64,000 bases of DNA from Bacteroidales bacterium. Its GTDB lineage: Bacteria > Bacteroidota > Bacteroidia > Bacteroidales > P3. The stretch covers positions 1 through 64,000 of the forward strand of contig JAFWQP010000035.1 in the NCBI GenBank assembly GCA_017509045.1, given 5' to 3'. Numbering within the stretch: the stretch's first letter is position 1; each line of letters begins with the position of its first letter. Below are positions 1-6,543 of this stretch, piece after piece. A program made the translations under genes and the position numbers. The notes beneath the pieces were generated by a model that was not told the DNA's origin, searched no databases, and worked only from the letters and a program-made list of their open reading frames with translations.

Positions 1-58
1 AGTCGAGTGCAGAGGGCAAATCACGCAGTGTTTGCACTATGCCGAGGCGAGAAAACGA
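1..58 (+). repeat. AACGT-bounded dispersed repeat, copy A1 (cut by window edge)
   Basis: Nearly identical to 48670-48741 and 48757-48828: the block from GCAGAGGGCAAATCAC to ATGCCGAGGCGAG is shared. The left end is outside the window. Reverse-complement relatives lacking about 20 bp internally lie at 31310-31378, 32568-32636 and 47612-47680. Confidence 0.8.
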
Positions 59-76
59 CTATTACGAAGAAATGAT

Positions 77-336
77 CTCTTGTTTGTGTCGTGTTTCTGC
101 TGTCGTGTTGCCTTGTGTTTTTCTTCGCCTCCGGAAGCGAAGCCAGAGTGGAGGCAGAGCGAAGGCAGAGCGAAGGCACTCTGGGAAGACGAGAACGAAA
201 TTGGGCACTTCCCGACCGTTTCCGAGTGCAAAGATAGCGCGGAATAACGACATAACAAACTTTTTCGAGCAGAAAAAGTCATTTTTCCCACTTTTATAAA
301 AAAGAGGCTCACTTCAGTGGCAAAAGAGACTCTCTT
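77..336 (-). repeat. 260-bp dispersed element with internal promoter, copy 1
   Basis: Inverted copy of 48205-48464. The two copies align over about 260 bp with few indels, from the CTCTTGTTTGTG side to the GGCAAAAGAG side. Reading the minus strand, a TTTG (256-259) and a TATCTTTGC box (228-236) are separated by 19 nt, the arrangement of a Bacteroidota promoter. They are followed by an 11-bp tandem block (about 151-180) and a GGAAGCGAAG hairpin. Both copies are open in two frames, so coding is not demonstrated. Confidence 0.8.
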
Positions 337-556
337 TGGCTGCAGGCAAAGAGGTGCCTCGGGTGACAAAAAGAGGATTTTCCCAATTACCGTGGGCTAA
401 TTGTGGACTATTAGCAAGTGGGGGCTCTTGTGCACAACTCGAAAGTATGCAAGCTACGCAATATCAGCCCAAAACTTTTTTTTTGACATTGAATGTTAAA
501 TAACATCTACAGCACTAGTTAACACGTAACTTACTAACAGGAAATATATTGCAAAG

Positions 557-697
557 ATGTCAAATGTCAAATGCAATGTGTTTTGTTCTTGCAATATGGT
601 CTATAATATAATAATAAAATAATTTATTAATTTATTATTATATTATAGAACTCTTCCGACAACCAAAAGCATAAGCATTTGACATTTGACATTTGAC
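557..697. repeat. mirrored heptamer array with AT-rich palindromic core
   Basis: The left arm repeats GTCAAAT (559-574). The right arm is its inverse, TTTGAC repeated three times (675-697); 16 nt of the left arm pair perfectly with 675-690. Between them, 601-618 and 631-648 form a second perfect 18-bp inverted repeat made only of A/T plus the terminal CTATAAT/ATTATAG. The same architecture with other unit sequences recurs at 47840-47976, 32852-32997 and 31829-31986. Confidence 0.8.
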
Positions 698-942
698 TTT
701 CAAACTTCCCATCCTATAAATCAACGGATTGTGTTTTGGGAGTATTCATTCCCCCTATTTCCCCGATGCTTTTTAAAAACTTTTTCCCAGTAATTGGGAA
801 TAATGGTGTATTTAATCCCGAACTCACGCATATTTTTATTCTTAACTAAAGTTTGACAAGTGTTCTTCTACGCGCCGGCTCGATATGGAGTCTGGTTTTG
901 ACGAAGTCGAATCTTAGAAACTCAAAAAAAAATACTGTTTAC

Positions 943-1117
943 GGTCTGAAAGGCCAGAACGTATTTAGCCCAGGGCAATGCTCTGGGTGGACGGCAAAAG
1001 CAACCATCGCCTTGAAAGGGCAGAAGCATCGTGCTTTTGCCCTTTCAGGGCGACGGTTATATCCATTATTTACCCAAGGCGATGCCTTGGGCTAGAGGAG
1101 TGTTGGCCTTTCAGGCC
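943..1117. repeat. nested-hairpin REP-like element
   Basis: Outer arms CTGAAAGGCC (about 946-955) and GGCCTTTCAG (1105-1114) enclose three hairpins. The first is CCCAGGGC/CTCTGGG near 969-987. The second is a long stem (CGCCTTGAAAGGGC with GCCCTTTCAGGGCG) at 1008-1052. The third is CCCAAGGC/GCCTTGGG at 1073-1091. Repeats of this composition (CTGAAAGG, CCCAGGGC) are widespread in Bacteroidota intergenic DNA. The 80-codon open frame running through it is a by-product of the GC-rich stems. Confidence 0.7.
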
Positions 1118-1211
1118 AATAAGAGCCAGTGATTTGTCTTGCAACAAGCTAGAGCGAACTGTTTGTGTCCAAAACTACTTGTCAAATTTTAATTCTTAAT
1201 TTTTAATTTAT

Positions 1212-1418
1212 TTAGTATTTCCAGTCGCAAACTGTGTAGCGCTGGGTTGTCAAGCCGTCGTAGTATCTCATTTCTGAGCAGGTTTTGCCGAGTGCGTCGA
1301 GCTCCTTGGTGCTGTATTCGACAGTGCCGCCATTATAAGCGATGCATTGGCAGCGTTTGTTACACGACTGTGCTAGAATAGTCAGCAGCAGCGGCAAGAT
1401 GATTAATGTGCGTTTCAT
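1212..1418 (-). CDS. small Cys-rich lipoprotein (CxC family, member 1)
   Basis: A 68-aa exported lipoprotein of unknown function. A hydrophobic signal peptide ends in a lipobox with the lipidated Cys at residue 19 (LAQSC). The mature part is only about 50 aa and contains four further cysteines: a CxC right after the anchor (KRCQC), one in the middle (GKTC) and one near the end (VCDW). The same spacing pattern is seen in the two small lipoproteins at 2519-2767 and 2780-3025, so I read the three as diverged paralogues. It is the last gene of the cluster, 153 bp after the MauE/thioredoxin-like gene. No enzyme motif is visible. The ATG at 1418 is the only start that gives a full signal peptide. 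Confidence 0.75.
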   Translation of the reverse strand: MKRTLIILPLLLTILAQSCNKRCQCIAYNGGTVEYSTKELDALGKTCSEMRYYDGLTTQRYTVCDWKY

Positions 1419-1571
1419 AAAGAGGTAAGAAATATGAACTAAGAACTAAGTAGTTACTAATTTAAAAGTGAAAAATAAAATTTAGCTTCCGCAAAAACAT
1501 TAAACTTTAAACTTCCAACAACTCTAAACTTTAAACTATCGACTTTAAACTAAAAAAAACGTAGCCACTTT

Positions 1572-2555
1572 TTAATTCTTAATTTTTATGTTTCCAATTT
1601 TTAAAAAATCCACCATTCTTCGTTCGTCTATATTGCGGTAGTGGCAGGTGGCGGACACTTTGCCTTGGTCGGTCATAAAGATGAGGGGGCGTTGGCCGTA
1701 GGTGATGAGTGCATAGGTGAGAGAGGGAATGAGGTAGGTGGGGCGGACAAAGGTAGTGGTGTCGAGTGTGAGTGGCGCTATTGTGCTGTCGGCTGTGGGA
1801 GTGAAATAGATAATAGCGGTGGAGTCAAGTCCGTTGCGGCGGCAGATGTGGGTCAGCTTCTCGTCAGCCATACGGCAGAACTGGCACCCCGGTGTAAGGA
1901 AAGCAAGCACATGTCGACCATGGTCAAGGTGGAGGTCGTGAAAGATACCCTCGCTGCCAATTGCGGTGGCAAACTCGTCGGCATTATACACCTCCTCGCT
2001 AGGGCCGAACAGCCAGTTGTCGGGAGCCGAGACGACAAATACCGTCACGGTCGGAGCCAGCAGCACGGGCAGCCATACGTACCACCGTGGCCGCCATCGC
2101 CAAGGCTGTGCTCCCATGGCGAATAACAGTAGCACGACTAGCAAGGCGTTTTTGAGGATGGAATGCATAGGGTCGATGTCAAGCAACGCACCCATGCAGT
2201 GGCAGCTATCCTCGCGGCCTATCAATACCGCATAGCCTAAAAACAGGGTGAACCCCACGAGCATCAGCATTGCGCAAGTGTCGACCAAACGTTTGAATAC
2301 ATTCGCGACAAGGCCGATGCCGACCAACAGTTCGCATACAGTCACCACCCTTGCTGTGAGGAACGACACATTCAGTGGAAGGATATTGTAAGAGAAAATA
2401 TAAATCTCAAATCGGTCCATATCGCACAGTTTGGCGATGGCCGAAACGATAAAGAAGATGCCCAACAGCATCCTCACCACCAATGCGGCGGTGCGGAGGG
2501 GGCGTGAGCGGAAAGGCTTCAATCCCGAGCCTCCTCGCAGACCACCTCGTCCCAC
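1572..2555 (-). CDS. MauE/DoxX-like membrane protein with periplasmic thioredoxin-like domain
   Basis: A 327-aa inner-membrane protein. Residues about 25-175 form a four- to five-helix DoxX/MauE-type bundle carrying a CxC pair (C118, C120 in SCHCMG). After a last membrane helix, residues about 185-327 look like a thioredoxin fold with a CxxC pair, C224 and C227 (PGCQFC). MauE proteins assist disulfide formation in methylamine dehydrogenase, and Bacteroidota carry a related DoxX-plus-thioredoxin family. I infer electron transfer between the membrane CxC and periplasmic thiols. The gene overlaps the upstream lipoprotein gene by 37 bp. A start nearer the first helix (Met29 at 2471, or a GTG just before it) would remove a basic N-terminal tail. 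The neighbours are three four-Cys lipoproteins, which are possible substrates. Confidence 0.75.
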   Translation of the reverse strand: MGRGGLRGGSGLKPFRSRPLRTAALVVRMLLGIFFIVSAIAKLCDMDRFEIYIFSYNILPLNVSFLTARVVTVCELLVGIGLVANVFKRLVDTCAMLMLVGFTLFLGYAVLIGREDSCHCMGALLDIDPMHSILKNALLVVLLLFAMGAQPWRWRPRWYVWLPVLLAPTVTVFVVSAPDNWLFGPSEEVYNADEFATAIGSEGIFHDLHLDHGRHVLAFLTPGCQFCRMADEKLTHICRRNGLDSTAIIYFTPTADSTIAPLTLDTTTFVRPTYLIPSLTYALITYGQRPLIFMTDQGKVSATCHYRNIDERRMVDFLKIGNIKIKN

Positions 2556-2767
2556 TCGCGCAACAGCTGCCCTTCGAGCAGCCGCTCGTACCCGATCTGA
2601 GTGATTTTATTACAGCGGAACCCTTTCTCCACATGTATATAAGTTACCATGGGGTTGTTGTGGGGGTCGAGCGTGTGGGTAGAGGTACACATGCACCTTT
2701 TCTCCTTGGTGCAGCCCACCATCAAAGTCAGCGCAACGAGCGATAGTACGACAGCCTTTATTTTCAT
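2519..2767 (-). CDS. small Cys-rich lipoprotein (CxC family, member 2)
   Basis: An 82-aa predicted lipoprotein: a signal peptide with lipobox LMVGC (lipidated C19), then a mature chain with KRCMC, a central GFRC and a C-terminal VVCEE, i.e. the CxC..C..C pattern of its two neighbours. It is followed within the same transcript, with a 37-bp overlap, by the MauE/thioredoxin-like gene, and preceded 12 bp upstream by the third paralogue, so the three are almost certainly co-transcribed. Function is unknown. The pairing of extracytoplasmic four-Cys proteins with a CxxC redox protein suggests disulfide chemistry, but that is inference. Confidence 0.75.
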   Translation of the reverse strand: MKIKAVVLSLVALTLMVGCTKEKRCMCTSTHTLDPHNNPMVTYIHVEKGFRCNKITQIGYERLLEGQLLREWDEVVCEEARD

Positions 2768-2779
2768 AGCATTCCGAGA

Positions 2780-3025
2780 TTAATTGTTAACGATTAGAGA
2801 GTCGGCCTCAAACGGATAGTCCGTGCACAGCAGATAGTCGGTGTGGAGAGTATCTAGGGCATCGTGATAGCTGGCATAGTGTATTTGGTCGCAACTACCC
2901 GAGTTGATGCTGATGATACGGACTATCTGGCTGCCCACCACAGAGCAGCGGCAATTCTTCTCTTTCTTGCACGACACACACAGCATCAACGCCGCAGCAC
3001 CCAATAAGAATAGAATTTTCTTCAT
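2780..3025 (-). CDS. small Cys-rich lipoprotein (CxC family, member 3)
   Basis: An 81-aa predicted lipoprotein starting at the ATG at 3025. An upstream in-frame ATG at 3052 would put nine charged residues before the signal peptide and sits in the likely promoter. The signal peptide ends in CVSC (lipidated C19). The mature chain has KNCRC, GSC and LLCTD, matching the cysteine pattern of the other two small lipoproteins. It is the first gene of the cluster: a TATCTTTGC box on the minus strand (3049-3057) lies 24 bp upstream. No known domain was recognised. Confidence 0.75.
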   Translation of the reverse strand: MKKILFLLGAAALMLCVSCKKEKNCRCSVVGSQIVRIISINSGSCDQIHYASYHDALDTLHTDYLLCTDYPFEADSLIVNN

Positions 3026-3048
3026 ATTAGAACGATATTTTTCGATTT

Positions 3049-3057
3049 GCAAAGATA
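3049..3057 (-). promoter_or_regulatory. -7 box for the CxC lipoprotein cluster
   Basis: The minus strand reads TATCTTTGC, matching the Bacteroidota TAnnTTTG element, 24 bp before the ATG at 3025. No clear TTTG was seen at the -33 distance. Confidence 0.5.
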
Positions 3058-3158
3058 CGAACTTTTTTTGAATAAAATAAAAATAAAGAACTTATTAAAT
3101 TGAGAATTGAGAATTTGTTACTTTGCTTTTCACTTTTCATTTTTCACTTTTCACTTTA

Positions 3159-5555
3159 TTACAAGTTCCTTAGTATTTCCTCTAGTTCCACGTCGCTGTG
3201 CACCAAAACTTCGCGGGCCTTCGAGCCGTTGTAGGGACCTACGATGCCTGCAGCCTCCAGCTGGTCGATGATTCTGCCGGCACGGTTGTAGCCTAGTTGC
3301 AGTTTGCGTTGCAGTAGCGAGGTGGAGCCAAACTGGTTCGCCACCACTAGGCGGGCAGCATCGTTGAAAAACTCGTCCTTCTGTTTGGGGTCGAAGTCTT
3401 TGTTAGGTTCCTCGTTTTCATCGAGGTATTCGGGCAGTAAGAATCCGTCGGGGTAGCCGCGTTGCGAGCCAATAAAGTCTGCCAACTCTTCTATCTCCTC
3501 TGTTTCAATGAGGGCGCACTGGATGCGGATAAGGTCGGAGCCCGCCAATGAAATCAGCATGTCGCCACGCCCTATCAGCCGCTGCGCTCCGCTGCAGTCG
3601 AGTATAGTGCGAGAGTCAATGCCGCTGGTCACCTTAAATGCGGCGCGGGCGGGGAAATTAGCCTTAATTGTACCCGTGATGATGTTTGTGGTGGGTCGTT
3701 GGGTGGCAATAATCAGGTGTATACCCACGGCACGTGCCAACTGCGCCAGTCGGCAGATGGGTAGCTCCACCTCCTTGCCTGCGGTCATGATCAGGTCGGC
3801 AAACTCGTCAATTACCAGCACGATATAGGGTAGGTAGCGGTGACCGTTCTCGGGGTTGAGGTGGCGGTGGACGAACTTGTCGTTATACTCCGTTATCTTG
3901 CGCACGCCTGCCAGCCTCAGCAGGTCGTAGCGTTGGTCCATCTCGATACACAGGCTGTTCAAGGTGCGCACCACCTTTCGCACGTCGGTGATGATGGCAT
4001 CCTCGCTGTCGGGCAGCTTTGCAAGGTAGTGTCGTTCAATCTTGTTGTAGAGAGACAGTTCCACTTTCTTCGGGTCTACCATCACAAACTTCAGTTCCGA
4101 AGGGTGCTTCTTAAACAGTAGGGAGGTGATGACAGCATTAAGCCCCACCGACTTACCCGTGCCCGTTGCACCAGCCATCAGCAGATGGGGCATCTTGGCG
4201 AGGTCGGCAACGTAGGGGTCGTTGCTGATGGTCTTGCCAAAGGCTATGGGCAGCTCCATCTTGCCACTGTTGCGGAAGGCCTCACACTCCAGCATGTTCT
4301 TCATCGACACAATCTGGGGCTTGGCGTTAGGCACCTCAATACCCACCGTTCCCTTGCCGGGGATTGGGGCGATGATGCGGATGCCCAGAGCCGACAGGCT
4401 AAGGGCTATATCGTCCTCGAGGTTCTTAATCTTCGAGATGCGCACCCCTGGTGCGGGTTTAATCTCATACAGGGTCACCGTGGGTCCTGGCGATGCGGTA
4501 ATCTCCACAATCTCGATGCCATAATTGCGCAGGGTGTCCACGATGCGATCCTTATTTTCTACCAGTTCCTCTTTCGACACCTTCACGTTGCGTGTCTCCC
4601 AGTCGGTCAGCAGGTCGGTGCTGGGCATTTCATACTGCTTCAAGTCTAGGTGGGGGTCGTACAGCTGGTCGACCGTATAGTGCGCCTCGGTATGCACATT
4701 CTCAAACTCCGAATACTGTGCCGGCTCCTCGGCGGGCTGTGGGTCGGGCATATTGTCGTTGATGTTGAAGGCGACGTCGTTTTGCTGGGGAGTATTCTGC
4801 TGGTTCTGTTGTTGGGCACGTTGGTTGATACGCGAAAACTCGTCGTCAATCGCAAAAGTCACCTTCTCGTTCTCCACCATGTCAGGCTGGGGCGTATTAT
4901 CCTTTTTAGGCTGTTCCGTCTCATCCTTATCCTCCTCATGGCCGAACATGCTGCCCACGGTCTCCTTCACGCTGTCGATGGCAGGAGCAAGGTCAACCTT
5001 AGGCATCTTCACCTTAGGCATTTTGAAACGCACCTTATGGACGAAGATAAGAAACACCACAGCAAGGAATGCAAGCAACACCAGAGCCCCCCATTTTATC
5101 AGCGAGTGAAGCTGTGAGGCAATAAAGTCGCCCGTCACACCGCACAGGTTGCCCACCACATAGTTGCCCTTCGCCCACACACCGGCGCAGTAGCCCAACA
5201 CCGACGACACCCACACCATCCAGAACAGGGTCGCCCACGCCGTCTTCCTCCAAGGCAGGGGATGCACCTTCCATAGGCGCAAGCCATATAGGAACAGCAG
5301 GAAGTAAAAGCCCACGGAAGCAATGCCAAACGTGTTCTGCACAATCATTTGTGCCAGTTTGTATCCCACCTTCCCCAGCCAGTTCTCGTTAGGTCGGCAC
5401 ACAAAGAACGACACTGTCGCCACCAGCAGGAATATCGACAGCAAAATATAGCAGGCACCCCGTAGGCGACGGCATCGCTGAGTTTTCCAAAACTCTTTCA
5501 GCCGTCCTGTAGGGCGCACATTCTTTTTTTTCTTCGATTGTTTCTTGCTGGCCAC
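3159..5555 (-). CDS. ftsK: DNA translocase FtsK
   Basis: A 798-aa FtsK/SpoIIIE-type translocase that moves the terminal chromosome region through the division septum. A basic N-terminus is followed by four membrane helices (about 33-52, 70-92, 104-125, 150-173), an acidic Gln/Asn/Pro-rich linker (200-300) and the motor. The motor has a Walker A motif GATGTGKS ending at residue 469 and a Walker B motif IVLVIDEFADL near 578-588. A winged-helix gamma domain (about 735-798) ends the protein and would read KOPS-like sequences. Length is normal for Bacteroidota FtsK. The next gene on the strand encodes a secreted DUF4412-like protein, at a position where other Bacteroidales often have a lipoprotein carrier. 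The gap between them carries short repeats. Confidence 0.95.
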   Translation of the reverse strand: MASKKQSKKKKNVRPTGRLKEFWKTQRCRRLRGACYILLSIFLLVATVSFFVCRPNENWLGKVGYKLAQMIVQNTFGIASVGFYFLLFLYGLRLWKVHPLPWRKTAWATLFWMVWVSSVLGYCAGVWAKGNYVVGNLCGVTGDFIASQLHSLIKWGALVLLAFLAVVFLIFVHKVRFKMPKVKMPKVDLAPAIDSVKETVGSMFGHEEDKDETEQPKKDNTPQPDMVENEKVTFAIDDEFSRINQRAQQQNQQNTPQQNDVAFNINDNMPDPQPAEEPAQYSEFENVHTEAHYTVDQLYDPHLDLKQYEMPSTDLLTDWETRNVKVSKEELVENKDRIVDTLRNYGIEIVEITASPGPTVTLYEIKPAPGVRISKIKNLEDDIALSLSALGIRIIAPIPGKGTVGIEVPNAKPQIVSMKNMLECEAFRNSGKMELPIAFGKTISNDPYVADLAKMPHLLMAGATGTGKSVGLNAVITSLLFKKHPSELKFVMVDPKKVELSLYNKIERHYLAKLPDSEDAIITDVRKVVRTLNSLCIEMDQRYDLLRLAGVRKITEYNDKFVHRHLNPENGHRYLPYIVLVIDEFADLIMTAGKEVELPICRLAQLARAVGIHLIIATQRPTTNIITGTIKANFPARAAFKVTSGIDSRTILDCSGAQRLIGRGDMLISLAGSDLIRIQCALIETEEIEELADFIGSQRGYPDGFLLPEYLDENEEPNKDFDPKQKDEFFNDAARLVVANQFGSTSLLQRKLQLGYNRAGRIIDQLEAAGIVGPYNGSKAREVLVHSDVELEEILRNL

Positions 5556-5566
5556 GATATGTTACA

Positions 5567-5652
5567 AATTCGTTAATTCGTTAATGTGTTAATTCAAAAA
5601 TTCGTGAGTCTTTGATGCGCCAAGGACTAACACATTAACACATTCACACATT
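5567..5652. repeat. mirrored GTTAAT array with conserved 20-mer, copy 1
   Basis: Tandem AATTCGTTAATTCG/TGTGTTAATTC units on the left and inverted AACACATTAACACATTC units on the right flank the conserved block TTGATGCGCCAAGGACTAAC (5612-5631). The same block occurs at 35513-35532, 38032-38050 (inverted) and 62151-62170. It lies just upstream of the ftsK start. Confidence 0.7.
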
Positions 5653-5673
5653 CTTTTCACTTTTCAATTTATA

Positions 5674-6390
5674 CTATTCTAGCAGCTCTGCGGCGTTCTG
5701 TATCTCCTCGCCAAGGGCATCCAGTTCTTCCTCGGTCATGTCCTTATAGCCTGCGGGGGGGAAGAACTCGGCCTCTTTCACCTTACCCTTTACCACTTCG
5801 GTGGCGGTGTAGGTGACAGCCTTGCCGTCGGGTAGCATCTGGGTAAATACCATCGGGAACCCCTTGATTCTACCCATCAGCAAGCAATACTCAGGACCAA
5901 TCTCGGTAGTGTACCAGCAGATGGAAGGGTTGTCCTGTCCCTCTTCGTCAAAGCTATGCACGATTAGTTTCTTTGCAGTGTAGCCAAGCATTTCCTGAGT
6001 CTCGTCCACATACTCATAATAGTAGTGTCCGGGCTCTTCGTCCTTCAATTCGATGCTTTTGAGCGAGTCTACGTTAGCCTCGTCGCGAACCAGTATCTTG
6101 CCATCGCCCGTGTAGGTCTCCAACTCAATGCCGTTGGCGGCGAGATAGCTGATGATGGGGCTGAGGTCGGTGGCGGCGACTGTCTTTAATCCATTCTGGA
6201 TGGTGTTGCCCACCATCAGTTTGCTGTCGTAAACCTTGATTTCAAAGAGGGTCTGTTCGGGCTTCAACTGCACGTCGACTTTACCGGTGCTCTCTACTTT
6301 GAACTTCACGATGCCGCGGAAATTGTTCTGGGCAATCAAGGTGCTCATGGTCAGCAGCATCAAGGCGGCTGCAACAAAAATCTTCTTCAT
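5674..6390 (-). CDS. exported DUF4412-like protein
   Basis: A 238-aa exported protein from the ATG at 6390 (an ATG six codons earlier, at 6408, only adds residues before the signal peptide). The signal peptide is about 20 aa (ending STLIAQ). The mature protein is beta-rich with phrases such as GIVKFKVES, a DEEPGHYYYEY loop and CWYTTEIGPEY, resembling DUF4412/GLPGLI-type proteins that report modified substrate masses or act in envelope handling; no biochemical role is established. The C-terminus is an acidic helix (MTEEELDALGEEIQ). It sits 118 bp upstream of ftsK on the same strand and is separated from the caspase-like gene by a terminator. Family assignment is tentative. Confidence 0.7.
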   Translation of the reverse strand: MKKIFVAAALMLLTMSTLIAQNNFRGIVKFKVESTGKVDVQLKPEQTLFEIKVYDSKLMVGNTIQNGLKTVAATDLSPIISYLAANGIELETYTGDGKILVRDEANVDSLKSIELKDEEPGHYYYEYVDETQEMLGYTAKKLIVHSFDEEGQDNPSICWYTTEIGPEYCLLMGRIKGFPMVFTQMLPDGKAVTYTATEVVKGKVKEAEFFPPAGYKDMTEEELDALGEEIQNAAELLE

Positions 6391-6429
6391 AGTATCTGTA
6401 TTTTTCAATATTGTTTAGCGTCTTTAACG

Positions 6430-6468
6430 AAAAAGTGGGGGATTTATTTTATCTCCCCCACAAAAAAA
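6430..6468 (-). terminator. rho-independent terminator after the caspase-like gene
   Basis: On the minus strand GTGGGGGAGAT pairs with ATCCCCCAC (one bulge, A/T loop) and is followed by TTTTTC. It lies between the stop at 6544 and the next start at 6390. Confidence 0.7.
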
Positions 6469-6543
6469 CTATTAACTATTTATAATTGAACCAAAATGAA
6501 ATTAACTCTAACGATTCCGTTCAATCAACGTATCTACAGCTTG

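Larger units (their letters stand above)
1..1211. other. gene-free repeat-rich region
   Basis: No convincing coding sequence lies here. It contains, in order, a member of a 58-72-bp dispersed repeat (1-58), a 260-bp dispersed element (77-336), a mirrored short-repeat array with an AT-rich palindromic core (557-697), a short CCCGAACTCACG motif (815-830) and a nested-hairpin REP-like element (943-1117). The short open frames come from the repeats and are open in several frames at once, which argues against translation. Confidence 0.75.

Noticed and set aside
37..369. Possible gene in the 260-bp element (also at 48198-48512)
   Set aside because: Two frames are equally open and similarly conserved in both copies, the ends differ, and tandem 11-mers dominate. 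A structural element or RNA is more likely, though a short peptide is not excluded.
853..1095. 80-codon open frame in the nested-hairpin element
   Set aside because: It translates REP-like stems; an overlapping frame is also open and no family matches.
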